The translations under genes were made by a program, and so were the position numbers. 50,972 nt of DNA from an uncultured Synechococcaceae cyanobacterium (GTDB lineage: Bacteria; Cyanobacteriota; Cyanobacteriia; PCC-6307; Cyanobiaceae), in assembly GCA_902570945.1 (NCBI GenBank), contig CACGAJ010000008.1:1-50972 (forward strand), given 5' to 3'. Below are positions 44,234-50,972 of this stretch, in pieces (within the stretch, counting starts at the first letter, position 1; every line of letters begins with the position of its first letter). The notes under the pieces were generated by a model. The model searched no databases. It was not told the DNA's origin and was given only the letters and a program-made list of their open reading frames with translations.

Positions 44234-45355
44234 TTACTTACTTTGTAGATTTGTAATATCAGTAGGTTTTACTTTTAACGTAATAAATTTATCTTTTCGT
44301 TTTAATAAAATATTTATTTGTTTATTAATGCCATTATTACTTATTTCGCTTACAACGTCTGATGCTATTTCAATATTTTTATTGCCCACTTTTATTATTA
44401 TGTCATTGATCATGATTCCACTCTTATCAGCTGGACTATTCGGTACTACAAAACCAACTTTCACAACATTATTACTTTTATCAAGATTGAATTCATCTAT
44501 TAGGCTTATACCAATCATGGGATGTATTACCTTTCCATTATTAATTAATTGATAGGCAATTTCCTTTGCCTTATTTATAGGAATTGCGAAACTTAGGCCC
44601 GCTCCCGGCCCTGATCTAATCAATGTATTGATACCAATTACTTCTCCATTACTATTTAAAAGTGGTCCCCCAGAATTGCCAGGATTAATAGCGGCGTCTG
44701 TTTGAATCAGTTCAAGTTTCTTATCGTAAATTCCTAATTGAGTAACATTTCTTTTTAAATTACTAATAATACCAAGCGTAACAGTATTCTCTAATCCATA
44801 TGGATTTCCAACAGCGATTGCCCAATCACCAACTTTAATTTTTGTTGAGTCACCTAATATCGCTATAGGCCAAGGTCCACTTCCTTCAATTTTGAGTATA
44901 GCTATATCGGTAAAAAAGTCTTGTCCTATAACTTTCGCTTTTAATTTTTTGCCGTTGGTTAAACCTACAATTACTTTATCTGATCCATTTACAACATGAG
45001 CATTGGTCATTACAAGCCCATCTGCAAATATAAATCCACTTCCTTGGTTTCGCTCTATGCTAGGTTGATTGTTATCAGGTAAATCAAATCCAAAAAATCT
45101 CTCAAAATATGGGTCAAAAAATAGTTGAGTATTTTTTTGAGATCCCTTTTTTTTAAGATATCTTTGCGTTTCAATTGTCACTACTGAAGAGCCATTTTTC
45201 TTAACAGCTTCAGTAACGAAAGATTTTTTTGAAAAATTACTGATTTCATCAGATTGGGGATTATTTATTGGGTGGGATATTAAATTTGATGGAAAGAAAC
45301 TACATACCGTAATTGCTGAGAAGATTACTAATTTTTTGAGTTTGTAGCTTGTCAA
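44234..45355 (-). CDS. HtrA/Deg-type serine protease with PDZ domain
   Basis: The 373-residue protein is a chymotrypsin-fold protease of the Deg/Hho class. An N-terminal hydrophobic stretch (LVIFSAITVCSFFPSNLIS) suggests export to the periplasm or thylakoid lumen. The triad is His120 in TNAHVV, Asp150 in FTDIAILKIEG and Ser228 in NPGNSGGPL. One PDZ domain follows (about 275-365, with VGFVVPNSPADKSGIMINDIIIKVGNKNI). HhoA, HhoB and HtrA cannot be told apart without comparison. The start is TTG at 45355, needed to include the signal region. Confidence 0.93.
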   Translation of the reverse strand: MTSYKLKKLVIFSAITVCSFFPSNLISHPINNPQSDEISNFSKKSFVTEAVKKNGSSVVTIETQRYLKKKGSQKNTQLFFDPYFERFFGFDLPDNNQPSIERNQGSGFIFADGLVMTNAHVVNGSDKVIVGLTNGKKLKAKVIGQDFFTDIAILKIEGSGPWPIAILGDSTKIKVGDWAIAVGNPYGLENTVTLGIISNLKRNVTQLGIYDKKLELIQTDAAINPGNSGGPLLNSNGEVIGINTLIRSGPGAGLSFAIPINKAKEIAYQLINNGKVIHPMIGISLIDEFNLDKSNNVVKVGFVVPNSPADKSGIMINDIIIKVGNKNIEIASDVVSEISNNGINKQINILLKRKDKFITLKVKPTDITNLQSK

Positions 45356-45506
45356 TTTTGCTTTTCTTATGTTTTAGAGTAGATTTGAATCAAAATATTT
45401 ATGTAATTTTACTATAACTACTAAAAAAATTATTATATTAAAATAGCTAATTTTCTTTTTTTAGGGTTATTATAAATATCATAATTATATTTATTTATTA
45501 AAGTTG

Positions 45507-45770
45507 ATGAATATTCTGTTTCCAATAATATATTCCGCAGCACTGACCTATTTAGTTTGGAAAGCATTCAAAATAATGTCCAAGGGTTGGGACATCTCTG
45601 GAACAGAAAAAAAACATTTTTATAAATCAAATATAAATCAAACAAAATACACAATACATCCAGAACTTCTTGATAAATCTGGAAATATTACCGAAGAAGA
45701 GCTGCTAACGGTTAGATTCTCAAATGATAATGACTCTTCATTAGAAGAAAAGGGTTCAACAACTGATTAA
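45507..45770 (+). CDS. DUF2973-family small protein
   Basis: The 87-residue protein has an N-terminal membrane helix (ILFPIIYSAALTYLVWKAFKIM) and a soluble tail with the family-typical KYTIHPELLDKSGNITEEELLTVRF. DUF2973 is a cyanobacterial family of unknown function. ATG 45507 is better than TTG 45504. The next gene starts 27 bp downstream. Confidence 0.8.
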   Translation: MNILFPIIYSAALTYLVWKAFKIMSKGWDISGTEKKHFYKSNINQTKYTIHPELLDKSGNITEEELLTVRFSNDNDSSLEEKGSTTD

Positions 45771-45797
45771 TTTAAATAAGATTTTAAGGTAAAAACA

Positions 45798-46181
45798 TTG
45801 GAATTTAGAACTAAAATTGTGTCATCGGTCATAAGGTCGCTTAAATTGCCTCCAAGATTTCGTTTGAAAATGGTTAAAGAAGATCCTGTTAGACTTGAAC
45901 TAACTCTAACCCCTTCATATGGTAAGAATCCAGTTATTATTGGTATTGTAGAGTCTTTAGATTTAGTCGCTCGAAGAGATAGAGAAGGTAGAATACCGAG
46001 GGATCTACAGGGAACTTGGGATTGGACAGTAAGACATGGAAAAGTAAGTACAGGAGGATGGAATCCAATGCTAAAGGAAGCATTGCAAACGATGTTTGAT
46101 ACAGGATTGCCAGCAATAGTATATGAGGAATTAACTGGAGATGAGTATCGACCTGTTGATGGTGTTAGACATGTTAAATAA
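45798..46181 (+). CDS. Conserved-looking cyanobacterial protein, 127 aa, unknown function
   Basis: I do not recognise the family. The product is rich in charged residues and lacks membrane helices, with blocks RLKMVKEDPVRLELTLTPSYGKNPVIIGIVESLDLVARRD and GTWDWTVRHGKVSTGGWNPMLKEALQTMFDTGLPAIVYEEL. It has unusually high coding quality for this AT-rich genome and thus is surely real. The start is TTG at 45798, with AAGGT 8 bp upstream. It lies between the DUF2973 and hli genes, all on the plus strand. Confidence 0.82.
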   Translation: MEFRTKIVSSVIRSLKLPPRFRLKMVKEDPVRLELTLTPSYGKNPVIIGIVESLDLVARRDREGRIPRDLQGTWDWTVRHGKVSTGGWNPMLKEALQTMFDTGLPAIVYEELTGDEYRPVDGVRHVK

Positions 46182-46250
46182 TTAATTGATTATTTTTCAT
46201 AAAATCTTCCCTAAAACGTTAAAATAGTTGAATAGACAATTAACTTAATT

Positions 46251-46397
46251 ATGAATGATGAAAATCCTACAAGGTTTGGCTTTGTAAATTTTGCCGAAAC
46301 TTGGAATGGTCGTATGGCAATGATAGGTATTTTAATTGGTCTTGGTACTGAATTAATTACTGGTCAGAGTATCCTTCGTCAAATTGGAATAGGTTAG
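46251..46397 (+). CDS. hli: High-light-inducible protein (Hli), minimal form
   Basis: A 48-residue Hli: FGFVNFAETWNGRMAMIGILIGLGTELITGQSILRQIGIG has the Glu-x-x-Asn-Gly-Arg-Met-Ala-Met-Ile-Gly core that binds chlorophyll, and little else. It should be a thylakoid protein and inducible by light stress. ATG 46251. It converges on the zinc-ribbon membrane gene with a 4-bp gap. Confidence 0.92.
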   Translation: MNDENPTRFGFVNFAETWNGRMAMIGILIGLGTELITGQSILRQIGIG

Positions 46398-46401
46398 ATT
46401 C

Positions 46402-46743
46402 TTATTTTATCTCTTCTGCCTCAACTTCAATGGTACTTTCACTAGGTTTTTGATCCATTTGATTTCCATTACTAACATTATTTAAGTCTGCACCACAATT
46501 AATACAAGTTTCACTTAATCCTAGAGAGATTGCTCCACAATTATTACATCTATTGATTTTAGACTTGTAAAAATTAAAACCTATAAACAATAACAGGAAT
46601 AATAAAATTGGAATTAAAAATAAAATAAGTAATATATTTCCGAAAAAGCTTATAAAAAAGTTAAACCCGAAAATAGGAATTACCATTAATAATATGAACG
46701 AATAAGTAAGAATACCTCTATTCGATTTAATAAAATCATTCAT
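46402..46743 (-). CDS. Membrane protein with a C-terminal zinc ribbon
   Basis: The 113-residue protein has two adjacent hydrophobic stretches (ILTYSFILLMVIPIFGFNFF and GNILLILFLIPILLFLLLFIGF), then CNNCGAISLGLSETCINCGADL: two CxxC pairs about a dozen residues apart, a zinc-ribbon that faces the cytoplasm if the helices form a hairpin. The tail is acidic and disordered. ATG 46743. It is 20 bp downstream of the YihY-type gene and may be co-transcribed. Function unknown. Confidence 0.75.
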   Translation of the reverse strand: MNDFIKSNRGILTYSFILLMVIPIFGFNFFISFFGNILLILFLIPILLFLLLFIGFNFYKSKINRCNNCGAISLGLSETCINCGADLNNVSNGNQMDQKPSESTIEVEAEEIK

Positions 46744-46763
46744 TGTAGTAACTATTTATCTCT

Positions 46764-47669
46764 TTATTTTTTTTTATTTACTAAAGACATACTAGCAATA
46801 ACTACACTCCAACATTGCCCAAAATATAAAATCACACCTAGTAGCCATACCCATAAGGTAAGGACAAGAAAACCTCCAATAAAACCATAGGCTTGAAATC
46901 TTGTACCTAGGGAAAGAATACTTTTACTTACTGCCAGGTTCAAAGTGGTTAAGCCAATTCCAATTAGAAAAGATCCAGGTAAAAGCGGTCTCAAAGGGAC
47001 TTTTCTACTAGGTAAGAGTGCCTGTAATAAAAGAGCCATTAAAGAAAAGCCCATTAGTGGTATTGCAAATTTGCCAACTTCCAATAGTGGTAACTTTAGC
47101 AATAAATTTGATATTAAATTATTAGATTTGGAGAGATTTTCTAAAACGTTGTTCGGGATCATCCTAAGGTTCGCACTAATCTGATCTAATACCATTAAGA
47201 AACCTATAAAAAATACTATTAAAAAAGCCTCAATTCTGTTTCTTAGAAATTTCGAAGCTTGTTCTCTCCAAGCAGCATTTACTTTTTTTGAAGGAAGTTC
47301 GTCTTCCCATAGCCTATCTGAACCTCTTTGTAGTGATAAATATGCATTCCCTGCTGTAAACAACAAAAACATAGCGCCTAGAATACCTGCTCCAAAACCT
47401 TGATCTATCAATTTAAACAATGTTGTTTTTACTAATTCCACTACTGATGGGGGTAAGATCTGGGCAGCTATAGCAATTATTTGTTCATCTAATCCTTCTT
47501 GTTTTCCTAGGAACCATGATGCTATTGAAAGAGAAATTAGAAGAATAGGAAAAAAAGACTGCAGTGTGTAGTATGCAAATGCAGCACTTAAATCGATACA
47601 ATCAGATTTATTCCATCTCTGGCAAGCTCCCCATAAACTTTTCAGTATCCATTTTGAACTTCGCTGCAT
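46764..47669 (-). CDS. YihY/BrkB-family inner membrane protein
   Basis: The product has six hydrophobic segments, including LSAAFAYYTLQSFFPILLISLSIASWFLG, GILGAMFLLFTAGNAYLSLQRGSDRLW and LRPLLPGSFLIGIGLTTLNLAVSKSI, and ends in FIGGFLVLTLWVWLLGVILYFGQCW. This is the YihY/BrkB (formerly RNase BN) family, whose role is not settled. I start at ATG 47669 (MQRSSKWILKSL, 301 residues); a TTG at 47684 would add five residues. Confidence 0.88.
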   Translation of the reverse strand: MQRSSKWILKSLWGACQRWNKSDCIDLSAAFAYYTLQSFFPILLISLSIASWFLGKQEGLDEQIIAIAAQILPPSVVELVKTTLFKLIDQGFGAGILGAMFLLFTAGNAYLSLQRGSDRLWEDELPSKKVNAAWREQASKFLRNRIEAFLIVFFIGFLMVLDQISANLRMIPNNVLENLSKSNNLISNLLLKLPLLEVGKFAIPLMGFSLMALLLQALLPSRKVPLRPLLPGSFLIGIGLTTLNLAVSKSILSLGTRFQAYGFIGGFLVLTLWVWLLGVILYFGQCWSVVIASMSLVNKKK

Positions 47670-47743
47670 ATTAAATTTCTTCAAATATCTTGCTCGTATA
47701 CTTCAACTATTGTAACTAATCAAGAAATTTTTCAAGCGATTAT

Positions 47744-48544
47744 TTATTTTGCCAATAATAAATTACCCCAAGGTTTTAAGATTTCAATTTTTTCAGTTGA
47801 TCTACAAGCAATTAATGGGAAATTAACATCGCTCAAGTCTTGTCCTGAAACTAAATTTACAGGATCTGTATCCAACCACTCTATGTAACAATTAAGTTCT
47901 TCTAATAAAAGCCAAGCCGCTGCGATATCCCATATTTTAGGGGTTGATTCTATTGCTCCGAAAGTTTGTCCCATCGCTACACTTGTTAGATTTAAACTAG
48001 ATACGCCTAAAAGTCTAATTTTGCCGGGAAATACTGAGTTTGGTTTTTTTTGTAAAATTTTTATAGATCTACTACATAAGGAAATGCATTCACTTTCGTG
48101 AATATTTTGTTTAGGATAAATTTTTTGGTTATTTAGCCAGACACCTTTACCTTTAATTGAAAAAAACTTCTTTTTCAATGTAGGAATTATTAAAAAAGAA
48201 GATTGGGGCTTACCATCTACGAACCTTGCTACTGATATAGACCAATATGGAATACCTGCAGCAAAATTGGTTGTTCCATCAAGTGGATCGACTACCCAAT
48301 ATGCTTTTGTATTAGGAATTGTCTTTCCTCCCTCTTCACTAAGGACCCCTTCATTGGGAGCTATTGAAGCAATACCATTTACGATTGTTTTATCACTCCA
48401 TAAATCACAACTTGTGATTAATGAACCATCTGATTTATTACTAGCACTAATATTTCCAAAATCTTTGATTTGTCGTTGACTAACTAATTCAAATAAAGAA
48501 TTTAATTCACTTAGTTGCTGATTGGTTAAATTTAGTTGATTCAT
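47744..48544 (-). CDS. Inositol-monophosphatase family enzyme
   Basis: The 266-residue protein fits the IMPase/HisN/CysQ phosphatase superfamily. Metal and substrate sites are seen: LSEEGGKTI, VDPLDGTTNFAAGIP and WDIAAAWLLLEE. The substrate could be inositol phosphate, histidinol phosphate or a PAP-like nucleotide. I choose ATG 48544, which overlaps the tolC stop as ATGA (48541-48544), a classic translational-coupling arrangement; a TTG at 48559 adds five residues. It is the last gene of the operon DUF512-tolC-IMPase. Confidence 0.9.
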   Translation of the reverse strand: MNQLNLTNQQLSELNSLFELVSQRQIKDFGNISASNKSDGSLITSCDLWSDKTIVNGIASIAPNEGVLSEEGGKTIPNTKAYWVVDPLDGTTNFAAGIPYWSISVARFVDGKPQSSFLIIPTLKKKFFSIKGKGVWLNNQKIYPKQNIHESECISLCSRSIKILQKKPNSVFPGKIRLLGVSSLNLTSVAMGQTFGAIESTPKIWDIAAAWLLLEELNCYIEWLDTDPVNLVSGQDLSDVNFPLIACRSTEKIEILKPWGNLLLAK

Positions 48545-49974
48545 CTTGAAATATTGCAAATAGATTCTTTAACATTTATTTTATTATTATTTTTATCCAA
48601 ACAATTTTGACTGATTTCAAGAGAAGTTAACCTTTCTAACTCATCTAGGTTCAAGTTGTAATTATAAAGAGCATTAATATGTTTTGATTTCGCGTTGCTT
48701 AACTCACTTTGTCTTATAAGCACATCTTTGAGAGTTGATATTCCAACGTCATATCTAAGTGTTGAAAGCCTTACAGACTCTTTACTAGATTCTATTTCTT
48801 TGAGGGAGGAAAGTATTTTCTCTTCATTTAACTTAAGATTAAAGTAGGATTTACTAATATTTGTTGTTAAAACATTTTTTAGATTTTTTAAAGCATATTC
48901 TTCAGCTTCTGCATCTGCTAATTTTGATTTGTAAGAGTTTTTATTCTGTCCGCCATCAAAAACATTCCATGCAAAATTTAAGCTTATTGTATTAGTGTAA
49001 TTCGATTCAGAATTTTCAGTGTTTATATTTGTAGTTAGAGATTCACCCTTTGAAAATGTACTAGAGAATGTATTGCTAATGTATATATTTGGTTTATTTT
49101 GAGATAAAAAACTATTTGCTTGGATTTCTTTAATAGATTTTTGAAAAAGGATGTTCCTTAAGGAAAGATTTTTATCTAAACCTTCATTAATATTTTTATT
49201 CAATTTATAATTCCAGAAACCTATTAATTTTTGCTCTTTATTTATTTCGAAATCTCCATTTAAGTTCAGAATCTCTTTTAGGGAAATTTCATCAATTTTA
49301 TGCTCAATTTTCTTTTCATTAAGAGATTGTTTATCTCGAGATAATTGAGCTTCCGCTTCAAGGACTTCAAATTTTGTACCAATTCCAGCTTCTAACTTTG
49401 CTTTAGCATTATTTAAGCTTGTAGTTGATAAATCAACTGCAAATTTTTTATTTTGGATATCCTGATATGACTTTTGGTATTTATGGTATCTCTTTTTCGC
49501 TTCTTGAATTAAATCTTTTTTCTTAATCTCATAATTATTTTGAGCAATTTTCAAGTTTTCTTTAGCAATATTTATTTCTGATCCTCTAAGGGGTTCTATT
49601 AAGTCCCATTTAATATTTATGGAGGGATTAGCTGAAAATTGCGAAGTTTTTAGATTCTCTGAACTGCTATTATACTTTTTGCCTGAGATATATTTTGGTA
49701 AACCATTGGCTTGCAAGTCTATAGATGGATATCTTTGAGCAATTTTACTTGAAAGATTAAAGCTCGCAGCTGTAACCAAATTTTGCAATGATTTTAACTC
49801 TGGATTATTTAAAATAATTTTTTCTATTTCATAATAATCAATAAAGGTAGTATTTGATTTTTCTTCTAAGACTTCATCTACATAATCTTTTGTTTCACTC
49901 GAAAGGACATCTAAAGGGTTGATGCAAAGAGCAAGAGGTAATAATAAGATGGGGTTTATTACTTTTCTAAGCAT
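48541..49974 (-). CDS. TolC-like outer membrane efflux protein
   Basis: The 477-residue protein begins with a signal peptide (INPILLLPLALCINPLDVLSSE) and then has the TolC family's two internal repeats, long helices (NYEIKKKDLIQEAKKRYHKYQKSYQDI; DAEAEEYALKNLKNVLTTNISKSYFNLKLNEEKI) and strands such as SLNFAWNVFDGGQNKN. It forms the outer-membrane exit duct of efflux or type I secretion. No adaptor or inner-membrane pump is adjacent, so it likely serves several systems. ATG 49974. Confidence 0.92.
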   Translation of the reverse strand: MLRKVINPILLLPLALCINPLDVLSSETKDYVDEVLEEKSNTTFIDYYEIEKIILNNPELKSLQNLVTAASFNLSSKIAQRYPSIDLQANGLPKYISGKKYNSSSENLKTSQFSANPSINIKWDLIEPLRGSEINIAKENLKIAQNNYEIKKKDLIQEAKKRYHKYQKSYQDIQNKKFAVDLSTTSLNNAKAKLEAGIGTKFEVLEAEAQLSRDKQSLNEKKIEHKIDEISLKEILNLNGDFEINKEQKLIGFWNYKLNKNINEGLDKNLSLRNILFQKSIKEIQANSFLSQNKPNIYISNTFSSTFSKGESLTTNINTENSESNYTNTISLNFAWNVFDGGQNKNSYKSKLADAEAEEYALKNLKNVLTTNISKSYFNLKLNEEKILSSLKEIESSKESVRLSTLRYDVGISTLKDVLIRQSELSNAKSKHINALYNYNLNLDELERLTSLEISQNCLDKNNNKINVKESICNISR

Positions 49975-49979
49975 ATTCT

Positions 49980-50972
49980 TTAAATATTTGTTTTATTAGA
50001 TTTTTCAATCAAAGTATCTATAATATCATTCGAATCATCTAGAACGTGAATTTTGGTATTCAATTTATTTTCTACTTCTTTAATCTTTTTGTCATCTAAA
50101 AATAAGTCAGTATTAAGTTTTAACATGATTGATGGTATGTAAATAGTATCTCCTAAGTCTTTGTTTTGCAGCCCTTTAATTAAATCTTCTCCAGTTAGAA
50201 GTCCAGTAACAACTTGTTCTTGCCCCCAATAAACACTTGGTAAACCATATAAATTAATTATTAATCCTTCAATTAGGTTTAATTTTTTAACTATAGGGAC
50301 GAGTGCTTCATATACTAATTTACCTACAATCCAACTTACTTTTTTGGGCTTTTTAATTTTTTTTGGGAGTTTTTTAGTCTTCTCATTAAGTGTTTTGAGG
50401 AAAATTCTAATTGAACCTACTCCATTAGATTCTTGTGGCATATTTTCGTAAGTTTTGTAACTTGGTAAATCTTTACCAGCTATTAAGTACCATTCATCTG
50501 CTAGCCAACAAAAACGAGTCCCAAGCAAAAGTTTTAATGATTTTTGAATACTTTCTACTTGTTTTATGATTTTTATTGCATACTCTGGACTTATTGATTT
50601 TAATCCATCATTTTCTGGTCTAAATTTTGTAAGTCCCACTGGTACTATTGCAACTGATAGTACTGTTTGCCAATTTTTTTTGTAGAACTCAGCAAGGTCT
50701 AAAATAGACTTCTCAAGAATCTTTCCGTCATTTATATCTGGACAAATAACAATTTGAGCATGTATTTGAATAGAGTTTTTTTCAAACCATGAAATTTGAT
50801 CGAGAATTACTCCTGCTTTTTTATTTTTTAATAATTTTTCTCGAGTATCAGGATCAGTCGCATGAACAGAAATAAAAAGTGGAGATAGTTTTTGTCTAGA
50901 TATTCTTTCCCAGTCTTCTTTTTTTAAATTTGTAAGAGTTAAATAAGAGCCATAAAGGAAACTTAATCTATA
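49980..50972 (-). CDS. DUF512 / cyanobacterial Fe-S oxidoreductase-type protein, 5' end missing
   Basis: The frame is open to the window end; 330 residues are visible. The visible part begins YRLSFLYGSYLTLTNLKKEDWERISRQKLSPLFISVHATDP and continues ILDQISWFEKNSIQIHAQIVICPDINDGKILEKSILDL, VLSVAIVPVGLTKFR and the DUF512 region FCWLADEWYLIAGKDLP. The family has an N-terminal PDZ-like segment and a radical-SAM-like Fe-S part; both would lie beyond the window. An ATG at 50639 is not a true start because it splits conserved sequence. It is five bases upstream of tolC. Confidence 0.9.
   Translation of the reverse strand, partial: YRLSFLYGSYLTLTNLKKEDWERISRQKLSPLFISVHATDPDTREKLLKNKKAGVILDQISWFEKNSIQIHAQIVICPDINDGKILEKSILDLAEFYKKNWQTVLSVAIVPVGLTKFRPENDGLKSISPEYAIKIIKQVESIQKSLKLLLGTRFCWLADEWYLIAGKDLPSYKTYENMPQESNGVGSIRIFLKTLNEKTKKLPKKIKKPKKVSWIVGKLVYEALVPIVKKLNLIEGLIINLYGLPSVYWGQEQVVTGLLTGEDLIKGLQNKDLGDTIYIPSIMLKLNTDLFLDDKKIKEVENKLNTKIHVLDDSNDIIDTLIEKSNKTNI

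Noticed and set aside
44184-44552. Plus-strand hydrophobic frame opposite htrA
   Set aside because: It lies antisense to the PDZ domain of htrA; hydrophobicity is a result of AT-rich codons in reverse.
1-50972. CRISPR arrays, insertion sequences, rRNA or further tRNAs
   Set aside because: No regularly spaced repeats, no transposase motifs, and no other tRNA-like T-loop plus acceptor pairing were seen on reading both strands.

Overview
The window is a compact, strongly AT-rich piece of a picocyanobacterial chromosome. It is almost certainly Prochlorococcus, and base composition and gene content point to a high-light-adapted lineage. The evidence is: a permuted ssrA gene encoding the tag ANKIVSFSRQTAPVAA, psbX next to ycf66, two high-light-inducible (Hli) genes, a cyanobacterial ABCD-type transporter, the suf operon, very short intergenic gaps, and no rRNA, insertion sequence, prophage or CRISPR array. 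The species call rests on recognising these genes, not on a database search.

Layout. 1-5300: the 3' part of gatB, then coaE, argJ, a small membrane protein whose start lies inside a ParA-like gene, and an aldo/keto reductase. 5270-5830: a 45-codon ORF and the two-piece tmRNA gene. 5889-8633: a THUMP-type RNA methyltransferase, a membrane-protein pair (DUF883-like and holin-X-like), a 45-aa membrane peptide, and a small protein resembling the LigD 3'-phosphoesterase domain. 8716-14765: smc, a PRC-barrel protein, an LpxB-like protein, and a tRNA-Leu whose gene-encoded anticodon reads AAG. 15025-18237: accC, a YggT protein, psbX, ycf66 and an hli gene. 18247-23554: an ABCD/YddA-type ABC transporter, a small hypothetical, a HIT protein, def and an S9 peptidase. 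23551-28724: sufBCDS on the minus strand, diverging from a 117-aa unknown where many other cyanobacteria carry sufR. 28998-35819: a DUF4912 protein, a 56-aa membrane peptide, pgm, rarA, a phosphopantetheinyl transferase, a PrxQ peroxiredoxin, coaX and cysH. 35915-41097: a type II NADH dehydrogenase, an SLC13-like carrier with RCK-C domains, and a KtrB/KtrA pair. 41104-42278: a ribbon-helix-helix regulator with inverted repeats in front of it, and three small proteins, one Nif11-like. 42351-50972: an ABC-F ATPase, an HtrA protease, small conserved proteins, a second Hli, a zinc-ribbon membrane protein, a YihY/BrkB protein, and an operon of a DUF512-type Fe-S protein (cut by the window end), a TolC-like channel and an inositol-monophosphatase-family enzyme.

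How the genes relate. Most are housekeeping genes. Three touch coenzyme A and its use (coaE, coaX, the phosphopantetheinyl transferase). Several concern sulfur and redox (cysH, suf, PrxQ, ndbB). Others serve the thylakoid or light stress (psbX, ycf66, two hli) or ion homeostasis (SLC13-like, KtrBA). I see no clear new multi-gene defence or mobile system. The least explained parts are small: the LigD-PE-like protein, the Nif11-like protein with its antisense-overlapping partner, the A34 tRNA-Leu, the ParA/membrane-protein overlap, the ribbon-helix-helix locus with its candidate operator, and the DUF4912 leader.
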